Assembly (NCBI RefSeq): GCF_001586255.1
Contig: NZ_CP014544.1
Location: 768,501 to 832,500, forward strand
DNA length: 64,000 nucleotides
Origin: Zhongshania aliphaticivorans
GTDB lineage: Bacteria; Pseudomonadota; Gammaproteobacteria; Pseudomonadales; Spongiibacteraceae
Reading direction: 5' to 3'
Below, in pieces: positions 48,069-58,119 of the stretch. The notes below the pieces were generated by a model. It did not search any database. It had not been told where the DNA came from and saw nothing but the letters and a program-made list of their open reading frames with translations. How positions within the stretch are numbered: the stretch's first letter is position 1; each line of letters opens with the position of its first letter. A program made the position numbers and the translations under genes.

Positions 48069-48614
48069 ATGGCTAAAGCACAAAATCTTATTTGGATTGA
48101 CCTGGAAATGACGGGTTTAGATACCCTCAATGATCACATCATTGAAATTGCGACGGTGGTGACCGACAGCGACCTCAATGTGTTGGCCGAGGGGCCGGTG
48201 TTGGCAATTCATCAGCCGGACGAGGTGCTCGCGGCGATGGACGAGTGGAATACGCGTCAGCACGGCGAGTCGGGCTTGGTTAAACGAGTGCAAGACACCT
48301 GCATTACTGCGCTAGAGGCCGAACGTTTAACCCTCGCCTTTCTCGATAAACACGTTGAGAAGGGTGCTTCGCCAATGTGTGGCAATAGTATCTGTCAGGA
48401 TCGGCGCTTTATGGCCAGAGAAATGCCCGAGCTAGAAGCGTTTTTTCACTACCGCAATCTCGACGTTAGCAGTGTAAAAGAGTTGGCGCGGCGCTGGCGT
48501 CCAGAGTTAATGAAGGGTTTAAAGAAGTCTGGTGCTCATTTGGCGCTCGATGATATCCGTGATTCGATTGCCGAGCTTCAATATTACCGCGAGCATTTTA
48601 TCCGGCTGTCCTAG
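48069..48614 (+). CDS. orn: Oligoribonuclease
   Basis: Orn degrades 2-5-mer RNA, including pGpG from c-di-GMP turnover. ATG 48069 ([18 protein letters not shown]) gives the canonical 181 residues; an earlier in-frame ATG at 48027 adds 14 non-conserved residues. The DEDDh exonuclease residues are D11, E13 (WIDLEMTG), D in SICQDRRFM, and the His-Asp pair in [12 protein letters not shown]. It is next to rsgA as in Pseudomonas and links to the c-di-GMP genes of this window. Confidence 0.97.
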   Translation: MAKAQNLIWIDLEMTGLDTLNDHIIEIATVVTDSDLNVLAEGPVLAIHQPDEVLAAMDEWNTRQHGESGLVKRVQDTCITALEAERLTLAFLDKHVEKGASPMCGNSICQDRRFMAREMPELEAFFHYRNLDVSSVKELARRWRPELMKGLKKSGAHLALDDIRDSIAELQYYREHFIRLS

Positions 48615-48648
48615 GCCGATCATTCCTTTGATGGCTATTCCATAGGTA

Positions 48649-48684
48649 TAAACCCATATTGTTATCACTGACAACATGGGTTTT
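48649..48684 (+). terminator. Terminator after orn
   Basis: AAACCCAT(A)TTGT-loop-ACAA(C)ATGGGTTTT: a stem of 8 plus 4 bp with a single internal mismatch, ending in TTTT, 35 bp after the orn stop. Confidence 0.78.
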
Positions 48685-48787
48685 GCTGCTTATTGTTTTT
48701 ACCGCTGTGTTGAAAGCTTAATTTCGCCTGCGCTAGCAGTGGCGAATTTATCAACTAAGCTGTAGATAATAATAAGGGGATACCGAT

Positions 48788-50626
48788 ATGAAAAAGTTGA
48801 CCGCACTCTGCGCAGCAAGCCTGCTGTGTTGTACCCAAGTTTCAGCCCAGACTCCTACTTACTTTGATCAATTATTTATTTTTGGTGACAGTCTGCTCGA
48901 TACTGGTAATTTGGGAATTCGTTTTACTAACCGTGTTGGTGACGGCAATGGTGATTTTTCTACGGGAGCATATGCCGAAATTGCCCCTCAGCACCTCGGC
49001 AGAGCACTTGGCTTAGCGACTGATCCCTCTAACTCTTCAGGCACAAACTACGCGGTTGGTGGCTACAGAACAGATCAGATTTTAGGTTCGGTGGTAGGTG
49101 CGAATTTGGCGCTTAACCCGCGAGCTTTAATATTGATGGACGGGGGTGGCAATGATTTTTTGCAGGGAAGGATCACAAATTCAGACGAAGCGATAGCTGC
49201 GGCTAAGAATTTGATTGGCGGCGTATCGCTCTTAAGTAGAGCCGGTGGCCGATACATCATGCTCAGTAACCTACCTGATCTGGGAAAAACTGCTGCTGTG
49301 CAGGCCCAAAATTTTAGTGCGCCTTCCTCTGGGGCGGCGGCTACTGCGTCTGCAGGGGCTGCAGGTTTTAATCAAGCGGTCCAGACTTATGCGAACTTCA
49401 GCAGTGCCAATATCATTCCTGTTGATCTTGCAGGCTTGATCAACTATGTGTCGAATAACGCGGAGGCCTATGGATTCGCCAATGGCGCTAATGCGGCATT
49501 TGGGCCTATTGGGACGTTTGACCAGCGCTATATGTGTTTTGATGACGGCGTGACACCAGGCGCTCCTAACCAGCCAGCTCCTGGTTGTATCGAGCATCCG
49601 GTTTACGGTATCAACGGCTCAAGCCCCAACCCTGATAAGCTTATGTTTAATGACGGCGTGCATCCAACAGCTCGTGTAGGTGCGATTGCTGGCGATTACA
49701 TGATCGATGTAATTGTGGCGCCGCAAGTGGTTGGTCAGCTACCCAGCTTAGGCTTAGGTATCGCTCGCACGCAGCAGCAAAGTTTGGTGCAGGTGATGCG
49801 CGAAAATCGCTGGTTAGCTGATGGGGACCGCTTGTTTATAAGCGCAAGTGGCGCAACCGGTGATGAGCCCGCGGGCGGTGATCAAGAGTCTAAATACTTA
49901 ACTTTAGGCCTAAGTCGCGCCGTAGCGCCGGGTTTAAGCTTGGGCGCGGCAATTAGTATGGCTGATCATGAGTTAAATACCGATCGCAGCGAGTTTGCGG
50001 CGACGAGTGTCGGTCTTAGCGGGCTTGTGAATTACCGCGAAAATCGCTGGTTGGCGGAGGCGAGCGTCGGCCTGAATGTGGTTGATTACAGCGACATTGA
50101 TCGCAAATTTAATCTGGGCAGTCAAAACCTAACCGCCAGTGGTGGCACTGATGGCCACGGTTGGCATTTAGACGGCCAGCTCGCTTATAACTTGCTGTCT
50201 TCGCAAACCGTGAGTTTGGCGCCCGCCCTCGGCGTGCGTTGGTTGAATACCAACGTTGATGGTTATAAAGAATCGGGTGGTGAGGTCTCTAATTACCAGT
50301 GGGGTGAGCAGAGCCGGGCTAGTCGCCAGTTCCGTTTGGGTATGTTGGCTAATATTGCGGTGAGCGAGAGTTTTAGTCTCTATGCTGAAGCCTTCGGCGT
50401 GTCCGAAGAAGAGGACGCGGATGAGACTATCGAGATCCGTAATACCAATCTAGGGTATGCCAGCTATCGCTTGCCAAGTTACCAGAACGATGGTGAAGGG
50501 TTTGCCGATGTGAGCTTAGGTGCGGCGCTGAGCGTGGGACAGGCGCGGGTGGCGTTGAACCTGAATTATACCGATGAAGGTGAAGGGCGCGAGAGCGCGA
50601 TGTTGAATTATTCGCGACCTTTTTAA
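48788..50626 (+). CDS. GDSL/SGNH esterase autotransporter (EstA-like)
   Basis: A 612-residue secreted esterase. A signal peptide (MKKLTALCAASLLCCTQVSA, 1-20) is followed by a passenger with SGNH block I FIFGDSLLDTGN (nucleophile Ser35), GGGNDFLQG and block V NDGVHPT (about 288-294). The C-terminal about 270 residues form an autotransporter beta-barrel (SLGAAISMADHELNTDRSEF and similar strands) ending in the C-terminal Phe (LNYSRPF). This resembles Pseudomonas EstA, an outer-membrane lipase/esterase linked to rhamnolipids and motility. It is inserted between orn and queG, with its own RBS (AAGGGGAT) and a terminator upstream. Confidence 0.93.
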   Translation: MKKLTALCAASLLCCTQVSAQTPTYFDQLFIFGDSLLDTGNLGIRFTNRVGDGNGDFSTGAYAEIAPQHLGRALGLATDPSNSSGTNYAVGGYRTDQILGSVVGANLALNPRALILMDGGGNDFLQGRITNSDEAIAAAKNLIGGVSLLSRAGGRYIMLSNLPDLGKTAAVQAQNFSAPSSGAAATASAGAAGFNQAVQTYANFSSANIIPVDLAGLINYVSNNAEAYGFANGANAAFGPIGTFDQRYMCFDDGVTPGAPNQPAPGCIEHPVYGINGSSPNPDKLMFNDGVHPTARVGAIAGDYMIDVIVAPQVVGQLPSLGLGIARTQQQSLVQVMRENRWLADGDRLFISASGATGDEPAGGDQESKYLTLGLSRAVAPGLSLGAAISMADHELNTDRSEFAATSVGLSGLVNYRENRWLAEASVGLNVVDYSDIDRKFNLGSQNLTASGGTDGHGWHLDGQLAYNLLSSQTVSLAPALGVRWLNTNVDGYKESGGEVSNYQWGEQSRASRQFRLGMLANIAVSESFSLYAEAFGVSEEEDADETIEIRNTNLGYASYRLPSYQNDGEGFADVSLGAALSVGQARVALNLNYTDEGEGRESAMLNYSRPF

Positions 50627-50635
50627 GGGCAAGAT

Positions 50636-50720
50636 GTCTGGCGTCCGACGAATCCAAGTGCTGAACGCTTGATGGGAGACGGAAGACGCTAATATTACGA
50701 CTCGTCCGACGTCAGACGAG
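50636..50720. repeat. Composite intergenic repeat between esterase and queG
   Basis: The convergent gap contains GTCTGGCGTCCGACGA (50636-50651), a copy of the 25-bp dnaK-dnaJ unit at 50665-50689 (23 of 25 identical to 3947-3971, including the exact 16-mer GGGAGACGGAAGACGC at 50674-50689), and the near-palindrome CTCGTCCGACGTCAGACGAG (50701-50720), whose first 17 bases are the exact complement of 9006-9022. It is the only place where both repeat subtypes occur together. The palindrome runs into the queG 3' end. Confidence 0.8.
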
Positions 50721-51779
50721 TTTGCCTTGCAGTTGCCCAATAGCCCAGTCAATGTGCTCACGTGCCATACTCTCGGCACTTGGGCGTTGTTGTTTAAGGG
50801 CGCTAATCGCGGCGCTGCTGGCAGGAGCATTTCCCAAACCTACCGCAAGATTACGCAGCCAGTGCTGGTAGCCAATTCGGCGAATGGCTGAGCCTTCGGT
50901 GTTTTTTAAGAACGTTTCCTCATTCCATAAAAACAATTCAATTAAGTCGCTATTATCCAATTGGTGCCGTGGCGAGAAGTCGGCTTCGGCGGTGGCTTGT
51001 GCAAATTTATTCCAGGGGCAAACTAACTGACAGTCGTCGCAGCCAAATACCCGATTGCCCATGAGTGGCCGCAGTTCTTCGGGAATGCTGGTTTTTAATT
51101 CAATGGTTAAATAAGAAATACAGCGCCGAGCGTCTACTTGGTAGGGCGCTACAATCGCGCCGGTAGGGCAGTCGTCAAGGCAGGCGCGGCAGCTGCCGCA
51201 ATGCCCGGTCTCTTGGGGCGGGTCTACGGGGAGGGGTAAGTCAGTATAAATTTCCCCTAAGAAAAACCACGAGCCTGCTTTGCTATTAATGAGCATGCTG
51301 TTTTTGCCAATCCAGCCGAGTCCAGCTTGTTCGGCAAAACCGCGTTCTAATACCGGCGCGCTATCGACAAAGGCGCGGTGATGGCCGCCAGCAACGGCGC
51401 TAATTTTCCCGGCGAGTTGGCTAAGGCGTTTACGGATTAGTTTGTGGTAGTCGCGGCCAAGTGCATAGCGGGAGATATAGGCTTTATCAGGATTACCGAG
51501 CACGGCGTCCATATTTTCGGCGTCGGGCAAATAATCCATTCTGGCACTGATCACCCTAATCGTACCGCTGTGGAGTTCCGCAGCTTCTCCGCGCAGGCCC
51601 TCGCGCTCAGCCATATAGGCCATGTCGCCGTGGTATTGCTTAGCAAGCCACTCGCGCAGACGCTGGGCATGGGCTTCATTGCTGGCCGGGCTGATACCAA
51701 TATGGGCAAAGCCGAACTCGCGGCCCCAGTCTTTAATCTGTTGTGCAAGTAGATCGAGGTCAGTGGAGGATTGGGTCAT
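50712..51779 (-). CDS. queG: Epoxyqueuosine reductase
   Basis: QueG reduces epoxyqueuosine to queuosine in tRNA, using cobalamin and two 4Fe-4S clusters. The ATG at 51779 (MTQSSTDLDLLAQQIKDWG) gives 355 residues; a 37-residue upstream extension is not conserved, and no strong RBS is visible. Motifs: ferredoxin-like CGSCRACLDDCPTGAI and CDDCQLVCPWN, plus a C-terminal HEAT-like region that includes IGYQHWLRNLAVGLGNAPAS. In Pseudomonas it sits next to orn and nnr in the same order. Confidence 0.95.
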   Translation of the reverse strand: MTQSSTDLDLLAQQIKDWGREFGFAHIGISPASNEAHAQRLREWLAKQYHGDMAYMAEREGLRGEAAELHSGTIRVISARMDYLPDAENMDAVLGNPDKAYISRYALGRDYHKLIRKRLSQLAGKISAVAGGHHRAFVDSAPVLERGFAEQAGLGWIGKNSMLINSKAGSWFFLGEIYTDLPLPVDPPQETGHCGSCRACLDDCPTGAIVAPYQVDARRCISYLTIELKTSIPEELRPLMGNRVFGCDDCQLVCPWNKFAQATAEADFSPRHQLDNSDLIELFLWNEETFLKNTEGSAIRRIGYQHWLRNLAVGLGNAPASSAAISALKQQRPSAESMAREHIDWAIGQLQGKLV

Positions 51780-52093
51780 TAGAGTGCCAGGGCTAATTTG
51801 CGCGCTACGATAGTCCGGTATTTTACACATTTGGGACGTCGCCGTATGTTGTTGGTATTTTGGGTCCGCGAAACGATGATTGTTGAACAAACTCTAAATG
51901 CGGTAGCTCTCGGCTGCGAACTAGTTTGAATAGTCGCTGTCAATGGCAGCGCGGATTTTGGGCTCATCAAAATCTGGGTATATTCGCCAAGGAGCGGGGC
52001 TTTTATGCGCTGCGTGCATGCGCGGGTTTACGCATTAGAGTATGCCGCCGATTTGGCAATCCCTTAGTATTTTCACTATCAGGTATTTAATAA
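51780..52093. other. Divergent intergenic region queG / DUF4197
   Basis: A 314-bp stretch between queG (minus) and the DUF4197 gene (plus). It should hold promoters for both. I see no tRNA, repeat-family member or convincing -35/-10 pair, and the reading frame that extends queG upstream to 51890 has no conserved content. Confidence 0.5.
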
Positions 52094-52813
52094 TTGCGTG
52101 TAATTGCCCTTGTGTTGGTAATGCTCCTGACGTCTGCTTGTGCGTCGATGTTCGATAATATGTCCTTGGCTGCTCAGACCAAGTTTCAGCAAATGCTCGC
52201 CAATAGATTTGCCCAGAAATTGACCGCAGGTATTGATCTGGCGGTTAGGCAGCTGGCGGTCAAAGGCGGCTTTCTTGACGATCCGCTGGTGCGCATTCTA
52301 CTGCCGCCGCCCTTGGGTTTAGTGATTGATGTGGCGCGGGATTTAAATGACAACCCCAAAGCGGCGCTATTGGAAACCTTAATGAACCGCGCGGCGGAGA
52401 ATGCGATTCCCGTGGCCGGGCCAATATTGAAAAACATGGTCGCGAATATGGATGCCGAGACCTTGCAAAAATTGGTGGATTCGCCACGGAGCGCAGCCAC
52501 TGATTTGCTAATGGCTGAAGGTGGTCAGGCGGTACAGTTGGCGTTGTTGCCAGCAGTAACTCAGAATTTGCAAGAAAATGGCGCCATTACATTGTATGGC
52601 GACTTACTAAAAGCCTCGCAAAAGCCCACTGGGGTGCTGGCGTCCGTCGACGGTGTCGAGGCACAAGCCGTCGAGCCGCAAGCGGTTTCCCCCGATCAGC
52701 TCGGTCAATACGTGGCGGAGCAGGCCGCAGGCGGTTTATTTAAAAAAGTGGCAACCCGGGAGTTGGCAATTCGCGATTCGCTGAATAACATCGTTGCGAG
52801 CCCTCAAGAGTAG
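52094..52813 (+). CDS. DUF4197-like lipoprotein
   Basis: A 239-residue lipoprotein of unknown function. The N-terminus from TTG 52094 is a short signal peptide with the lipobox MLLTSAC (Cys about residue 16), so it should be membrane-anchored. The rest is helical with Ala/Leu-rich repeats (LAVRQLAVKGGFLDDPLVRILLPPPLGLVIDV) and fits DUF4197-type proteins, although I hold this family call loosely. Start choice is uncertain (TTG with weak RBS; ATG 52121 would cut the signal peptide). It is on the same strand as the nnr operon but 142 bp upstream. Confidence 0.7.
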   Translation: MRVIALVLVMLLTSACASMFDNMSLAAQTKFQQMLANRFAQKLTAGIDLAVRQLAVKGGFLDDPLVRILLPPPLGLVIDVARDLNDNPKAALLETLMNRAAENAIPVAGPILKNMVANMDAETLQKLVDSPRSAATDLLMAEGGQAVQLALLPAVTQNLQENGAITLYGDLLKASQKPTGVLASVDGVEAQAVEPQAVSPDQLGQYVAEQAAGGLFKKVATRELAIRDSLNNIVASPQE

Positions 52814-52895
52814 CAAGGTTGACATAATTGCCGTGGCTAAGTGTGAATAGCCCGTGGTCTTTAATCGGATGTGTTACGCGCATGGCGCCATCCGA

Positions 52896-52923
52896 TTGCC
52901 CGTGCCAGCTTACGCGTTATGAT
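52896..52923 (+). promoter_or_regulatory. Putative sigma-70 promoter of the nnr-hfq operon
   Basis: TTGCCC (52896-52901), 16-bp spacer, TATGAT (52918-52923), 32 bp upstream of the nnr ATG. The -10 is a 5/6 match, the -35 4/6. Confidence 0.5.
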
Positions 52924-52955
52924 GGGGGTCGCTAATCGATTCGGGAAGTCGCTGC

Positions 52956-54488
52956 ATGCCGTCGCCAAATAAGCCCAATGCAACTGAACACGTTTTGTAC
53001 ACCGCCGCTCAGGTCCGTGAATTAGATCGTCTGGCGATTGCCAGCGGTATTGCTGGCTTTGAGTTAATGCGACGTGCCGGGCAGGCTGCGTTCAGTTGTG
53101 TGCAGCGGCACTGGCCGGATCATTCTCCCATTGAGGTATTTTGCGGTGGCGGCAATAACGGTGGCGACGGCTATGTGGTTGCGGCTTTGGCGGCAGAGGC
53201 CGGCTTGCCTGTGCGTGTGTGGGCCTTAGCGGCGCCAGAGTCGCTTGCCGGTGATGCCGCTTTGGCGTGGCAGTGGGCGCGGCGGGCGGGGGTGGCTGTG
53301 GCGCAATGGCAGGGTGAGCTGCCCGCGGAAAACAGCGTTGTGGTGGATGCCATGCTGGGTATTGGTTTGCACGGCGATGTTCGGCCACACTACGCCGCCG
53401 CGATACAGGCTATTAATAGCAGTGGGCTTCCAGTGCTGGCTATCGATATCCCATCGGGTTTGTGTAGCGATAGCGGCCGAATTTTGGGTGTGGCGATCAA
53501 GGCCAAGCAGACACTGAGCTTTATCGGCTTAAAGCGTGGTTTATATACCCTCGATGCTCTTGATTGTGCAGGTGCTGTCAGTTTTGCTGATTTAGCTGTG
53601 CCTCGCGATGTTTATGCTGAGCGCTCTATTGAGTCTCTTGATGGCGTTGTTGCGCATTTAAATTTACGTTCGATGTTGGCGCAGTGGGGGCCGCGGCCCC
53701 GCAATGCTCATAAAGGCGTCGCCGGACATGTGTTAGTGGTTGGTGGCGATTACGGTATGGCTGGTGCCGCGCTGTTGGCGGCCAGCGCTGCTGCGCGTAG
53801 TGGCGCTGGCTTGGTGTCCTGCGCTACGCGGCCGGAACATGTCGCGGCACTTGTCGGGGCGCGACCTGAATTAATGGTGCACGGTGTGAGTCGCGGCCAA
53901 GAACTGGACGCCCTGCTGGCCAAGGCGACAGTTGTGGTGATTGGGCCCGGCTTAGGTCAGGGCGCGTGGGGGCGCGAACTATTGTTGGCCGCGTTGACGG
54001 CAAACAAGCCCCTGCTGCTTGACGCAGACGCTTTAAATTTAATAGCGAGTGAACCTCAGCTCCTGCTTTCTCATGGCGGGCCACGTATACTCACACCTCA
54101 TCCCGGCGAGGCAGCGCGCTTGTTAGTTTGCACTACTGCGGTGGTGCAGGCAGATCGTTTCGCCGCGGCGCGCACATTGGCCGATCGCTATGCGGCAAAC
54201 GTATTATTAAAAGGCGGCGGTACGGTGATTGCCGCAGATGCCTCATTGTATTTATGCAGTGGTGGTAACCCGGGGATGGCGAGTGGCGGCATGGGTGACG
54301 TTTTATCGGGTGTGATCGGCGCTTTTGTCGCCCAGGGTTTGTCTTTGCAACGCGCGACCTGTCTTGGCGTGGCTGTGCATGCCGAGGCGGCGGATGTCGC
54401 CGCTGCAGCCGGGGAGCGCGGAATGTTGGCCAGTGATGTGATCGAGCAATTGCGAGGTGTAATAAATCAGTATGCAGCGTTATCTTGA
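52956..54488 (+). CDS. nnr: Bifunctional NAD(P)H-hydrate epimerase / ADP-dependent dehydratase
   Basis: Nnr repairs hydrated NAD(P)H. The 510-residue fusion has an N-terminal YjeF epimerase domain (about 10-215, FCGGGNNGGDGYVVA) and a C-terminal ribokinase-like dehydratase domain (about 230-505; GHVLVVGGDYGMAGAALLAASAAARSGAGLV, then NPGMASGGMGDVLSGVIGA). It begins the overlapped run nnr-tsaE-amiB-mutL-miaA and its end overlaps tsaE by 17 bp. Confidence 0.97.
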   Translation: MPSPNKPNATEHVLYTAAQVRELDRLAIASGIAGFELMRRAGQAAFSCVQRHWPDHSPIEVFCGGGNNGGDGYVVAALAAEAGLPVRVWALAAPESLAGDAALAWQWARRAGVAVAQWQGELPAENSVVVDAMLGIGLHGDVRPHYAAAIQAINSSGLPVLAIDIPSGLCSDSGRILGVAIKAKQTLSFIGLKRGLYTLDALDCAGAVSFADLAVPRDVYAERSIESLDGVVAHLNLRSMLAQWGPRPRNAHKGVAGHVLVVGGDYGMAGAALLAASAAARSGAGLVSCATRPEHVAALVGARPELMVHGVSRGQELDALLAKATVVVIGPGLGQGAWGRELLLAALTANKPLLLDADALNLIASEPQLLLSHGGPRILTPHPGEAARLLVCTTAVVQADRFAAARTLADRYAANVLLKGGGTVIAADASLYLCSGGNPGMASGGMGDVLSGVIGAFVAQGLSLQRATCLGVAVHAEAADVAAAAGERGMLASDVIEQLRGVINQYAALS

Positions 54489-54936
54489 TAGCGAGGCCGA
54501 CACCGTGGCGGCGGGCCAGCGCTTGGGGCGGGCTTTGCAGGACGGGGCCGTGGTGTATCTTGGCGGTCAGCTTGGCGCTGGCAAAACCACTTTCTGTCGC
54601 GGTGTATTGCAGGCATTTGGTCATGCCGGTGCGGTGAAAAGTCCGACTTATACCATTGTTGAACCCTATGAGGCCGGCGGGGTCAATGTGTATCACTTCG
54701 ATTTGTATCGTCTCGGTGATCCAGAAGAGCTTGAGTACATGGGAATCCGCGACTACTTCGACAATGATGCGGTATGCTTGGTCGAGTGGCCTGAACGTGG
54801 CGCGGGGATTTTGCCATTGGCCGATATAATGGTTAGCATTGAGGCTCAGGGAGCGGGTCGCCTTCTTGCCGCACGCAGCGCAACGCCGCGTGGGCAGCAA
54901 ATCTTGGCGCAATTGAGCAAATATGAAACGGATTAA
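54472..54936 (+). CDS. tsaE: tRNA threonylcarbamoyladenosine biosynthesis protein TsaE
   Basis: TsaE is the ATPase of the TsaB-TsaD-TsaE complex that makes t6A37 in ANN-reading tRNAs. The 154-residue protein has the Walker A motif GGQLGAGKTTFCRGV (about 30-44), KSPTYTIVEPYE, and the Walker B-like region CLVEWPERG. It overlaps nnr by 17 bp and amiB by 14 bp, so the three are coupled. Confidence 0.97.
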   Translation: MQRYLDSEADTVAAGQRLGRALQDGAVVYLGGQLGAGKTTFCRGVLQAFGHAGAVKSPTYTIVEPYEAGGVNVYHFDLYRLGDPEELEYMGIRDYFDNDAVCLVEWPERGAGILPLADIMVSIEAQGAGRLLAARSATPRGQQILAQLSKYETD

Positions 54937-56257
54937 CAGTGTTGTCCTTGCTTGCCTACTTAGTTTGGCTGCGACCGTGCAGGCGGCTGAAGTTCGCGAC
55001 GTTCGATTTTGGCGGGCGCCTGACCACAGTCGCGTGGTATTTGATTTAAGTGGGCCGGTCACTCATGAATTAATTACCCTTAGTAATCCTCATCGCCTGG
55101 TTATTGATATTCAAAATGCCAAGCTTGCCGCTGATACCCAAAAATTGCAGTTTGCTAATAGTCCAGTGACCGGCTTGCGCCACGCGAATAAGCCAGGTGG
55201 CGCGCTGCGCATTGTATTCGACCTCAGTGCCGACGTGCAGGTGCGCAGCTTTTTACTCGCGGCCAGTGGTGATTTACATGATCGCCTCGTTGTGGATTTT
55301 TTAGACAAGGGCGAATCTGTTGAAGCCCAAGTGATTAAAAGCGTGGAAACCAGTTCGCAGCGTGATGTGGTTATCGCCATCGACGCTGGTCACGGTGGTG
55401 AAGACCCAGGCGCAATTGGGCCGGGGCGGGTTAAAGAAAAAGATGTGGTTTTTCAGATAGCCTCGCGTCTCAAAGAGCGCTTTGAGCGTAAGAAAGGCTA
55501 TCGCGTGGTGATGATTCGCAACGGCGATTATTATGTGGGCTTGGCCAAACGCCGGGATCTTGCCCGCAAGGCGCAAGCCGATTTCTTTGTGTCTATCCAT
55601 GCCGACGCGTTCACTCATCCCCAAGCCAATGGCAGCTCGGTATATGCGCTGTCCAAACGCGGCGCCACCAGTGCCTCAGCGCGAATTTTGGCCCAGCGCG
55701 AAAATGACGCCGACTTGGTGGGTGGTGTTAGCTTGTCAGATAAAGACCAAGTTTTAGCGGGGGTGTTAACGGATTTGTCGATGACAGCCAGCCTCGATGC
55801 CAGCCTAAGTGTTGGCGCCCAGCTTTTGAGTGAAATGTCGAAAATCTCGCGCTTGCATAGTAAGCGGGTGGAACAAGCGGGTTTTGCAGTGCTGAAATCG
55901 CCGGATATTCCCTCGCTTTTAGTGGAGACGGGGTTTATTTCTAATCCTGGCGAGGCGAGCAAACTGAAGAGTAGCAGCTATCAAAGCAGTATGGCCTTAG
56001 CTATTTTTGAGGGTATTGATCGCTATTTTAGAGAGAGTCCGCCGCCAGATACCTATTTTGCTGCGCTAAAGCGCGGCGATACCCCCGGGGGCAGGCCGGC
56101 GACGGCGGGTGTGCGTGAATACACAATTGCTCGGGGTGACACGCTTTCTGGCATCGCGCTGCGCTATAATGTGCCCCTCAGCGACCTCCAACGCCATAAT
56201 CAATTGTCGGGGAGTAGCATCCGCGTCGGTCAAAAAATACAGATTCCTGCATCGTAA
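54923..56257 (+). CDS. amiB: N-acetylmuramoyl-L-alanine amidase AmiB
   Basis: Periplasmic zinc amidase that splits the septum with EnvC activation. The 444-residue protein has a signal peptide (about 1-21), an AMIN septal-targeting domain (about 25-125), an Amidase_3 domain (about 152-372) with zinc ligands in [13 protein letters not shown] and VSIHADAF, and a C-terminal LysM (about 395-442, [18 protein letters not shown]). The LysM tail is typical of the Pseudomonas/enteric AmiB type. Its stop overlaps the mutL ATG by one base. Confidence 0.97.
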   Translation: MKRINSVVLACLLSLAATVQAAEVRDVRFWRAPDHSRVVFDLSGPVTHELITLSNPHRLVIDIQNAKLAADTQKLQFANSPVTGLRHANKPGGALRIVFDLSADVQVRSFLLAASGDLHDRLVVDFLDKGESVEAQVIKSVETSSQRDVVIAIDAGHGGEDPGAIGPGRVKEKDVVFQIASRLKERFERKKGYRVVMIRNGDYYVGLAKRRDLARKAQADFFVSIHADAFTHPQANGSSVYALSKRGATSASARILAQRENDADLVGGVSLSDKDQVLAGVLTDLSMTASLDASLSVGAQLLSEMSKISRLHSKRVEQAGFAVLKSPDIPSLLVETGFISNPGEASKLKSSSYQSSMALAIFEGIDRYFRESPPPDTYFAALKRGDTPGGRPATAGVREYTIARGDTLSGIALRYNVPLSDLQRHNQLSGSSIRVGQKIQIPAS

Positions 56258-58119
56258 TGACAAAAATCCGTTTATTAGATCCCCGCTTGGCCAACCAAAT
56301 TGCCGCGGGGGAAGTGGTAGAACGTCCTGCCTCAGTTGTTAAAGAGCTCCTTGAAAACAGTCTGGACGCCGGTGCCCGCCGTATTGAGTTAGATATTGAA
56401 GAGGGCGGCGTTAAGTTAATTCGCGTTCGTGATGACGGCGCCGGTATTGCGGAAGATGATTTGCCCTTGGCACTGAGTCGCCATGCCACCAGTAAAATTT
56501 CGGTACTGGAAGATCTAGAGTCCGTCGCCAGTCTTGGTTTTCGTGGCGAGGCACTCGCCAGTATCAGCTCGGTGTCGCGTTTGTGTTTAAGTACTGCGCA
56601 AGAGGGTAGTGCGTCGGGTTGGTCGGCGCGCAGTGAAGGCCGGGATATGGAAACCGTGCTGGCACCGGTAGGGCATCCGCGCGGCACTACGGTGGAAGTG
56701 CGGGATTTGTTTTTTAATACCCCGGCGCGGCGTAAGTTTTTGCGCACCGAGAAAACGGAGTTTAATCATCTTGAAGAAGTGGTCAAGCGCCAGGCACTGA
56801 GTCGCTACGATGTTGGCTTTTCTCTGCGTCACAATGGTCGCGCGGTACACAGCTTAAAGCCCGCGGATAATCAGCTTGAGCAAGAGCGGCGCTTGGCCTC
56901 GGTTTGTGGGCCAGCCTTTATGGAGCAGGCGCTGTATATAGACCGTGAGGCGATGGGCCTGCGGTTGTGGGGCTGGGTGGCGCTTCCGAGTTTTTCCCGC
57001 AGTCAGGCTGATTTGCAGCATTTTTACGTCAATGGCCGCTATGTGCGCGACCGCTTGGTGGTGCACGCGGTGCGCCAAGCCTATCGTGATGTGCTCTTTC
57101 ACGGTCGCCATCCGGCTTTTGTGTTGTATCTCGAGCTGGCCCCGGCGGCGGTGGATGTAAATGTGCACCCAACTAAGCACGAAGTGCGCTTTCGCGACGG
57201 CCGCACCGTGCACGATTTTATTTTCCGCACTTTGCACAAAGTACTCGCTGATGTGCGGCCCGATACCGTGCCCCAGCAAGCCGCTATGCCTGCAGGGGAT
57301 GCGGAATCTTTAATGGCTATGCCGGAAACACAGTCGGCGATGCCCTTGGGGGAGGCGGGCTCCGCGTCTCCCGCTTCCTTTAATGCCGCGCCAAGCTCTT
57401 TTCAGCCTCAGAATAGCGCTGCTTATAATCCCCAATACCAGCCGCAGTATGGTGCGGGGGTGGCAGACCAGCGGGCAAATTATCAGCGTTTGCAAGCGGG
57501 ACCAGAGAGTGCCACTACTGGCGATGGCAGTGTCGCGCCGCCATTGGGTTATGCGCTCGCCCAGCTGAAAGGAATTTATATTCTGGCCGAAAACCAGCAA
57601 GGTATGGTCTTGGTCGATATGCACGCCGCTCACGAACGTATTACCTACGAACGCATGAAAAATGCCCGCGATGGTGAGGGCATTCGCAGTCAGCCCTTGC
57701 TGGTGCCCATGAACTTGGCGGTGAGTGAGCGCGAGGCTGATTGCGCCGAGCAGCACGCCGAGGTGTTTGCTGAGTTAGGTATGCGTATTGAGCGTGCGGC
57801 GGCGGAATCGATTATTGTGCGGGAGTTGCCGACGATTCTGGCCGATACCTCTGTTGAACAATTGGTTAGAGATGTGCTGTCGGATTTGCTGGAGTTTGGC
57901 AGTACTGATCGTATTCAGGCGCATATTAACGAGATCTTATCGACTATGGCCTGCCATGGCTCGGTGCGCGCAAATCGCCGCCTGACGCTGCCAGAAATGA
58001 ACGGCTTGCTGCGTGACATGGAAGCGACAGAGCGAAGCGGTCAGTGTAATCACGGGCGGCCAACCTGGGTTCAAGTTGGTTTGGCTGAGTTGGATAAGTG
58101 GTTTTTGCGTGGCCGTTGA
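56257..58119 (+). CDS. mutL: DNA mismatch repair protein MutL
   Basis: MutL couples MutS mismatch recognition to strand incision. The 620-residue protein has the GHKL ATPase (residues 1-330; [21 protein letters not shown]), a Pro/Gln/Ala-rich linker (about 335-425) and a C-terminal dimerisation domain (about 430-620; [15 protein letters not shown] and [12 protein letters not shown]). The endonuclease motif DQHA-type appears here as DMHAAHERI, as in E. coli-type MutL acting with MutH or in a lineage with weak C-terminal nuclease residues; I do not see the complete DQHAX2EX4E motif. It overlaps miaA by 11 bp. Confidence 0.97.
   Translation: MTKIRLLDPRLANQIAAGEVVERPASVVKELLENSLDAGARRIELDIEEGGVKLIRVRDDGAGIAEDDLPLALSRHATSKISVLEDLESVASLGFRGEALASISSVSRLCLSTAQEGSASGWSARSEGRDMETVLAPVGHPRGTTVEVRDLFFNTPARRKFLRTEKTEFNHLEEVVKRQALSRYDVGFSLRHNGRAVHSLKPADNQLEQERRLASVCGPAFMEQALYIDREAMGLRLWGWVALPSFSRSQADLQHFYVNGRYVRDRLVVHAVRQAYRDVLFHGRHPAFVLYLELAPAAVDVNVHPTKHEVRFRDGRTVHDFIFRTLHKVLADVRPDTVPQQAAMPAGDAESLMAMPETQSAMPLGEAGSASPASFNAAPSSFQPQNSAAYNPQYQPQYGAGVADQRANYQRLQAGPESATTGDGSVAPPLGYALAQLKGIYILAENQQGMVLVDMHAAHERITYERMKNARDGEGIRSQPLLVPMNLAVSEREADCAEQHAEVFAELGMRIERAAAESIIVRELPTILADTSVEQLVRDVLSDLLEFGSTDRIQAHINEILSTMACHGSVRANRRLTLPEMNGLLRDMEATERSGQCNHGRPTWVQVGLAELDKWFLRGR

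Noticed and set aside
54133..55062. 309-residue minus-strand reading frame opposite nnr/tsaE/amiB
   Set aside because: It lies wholly antisense to well-supported genes, has proline/arginine-rich low-complexity content, and lacks an RBS or known motif.
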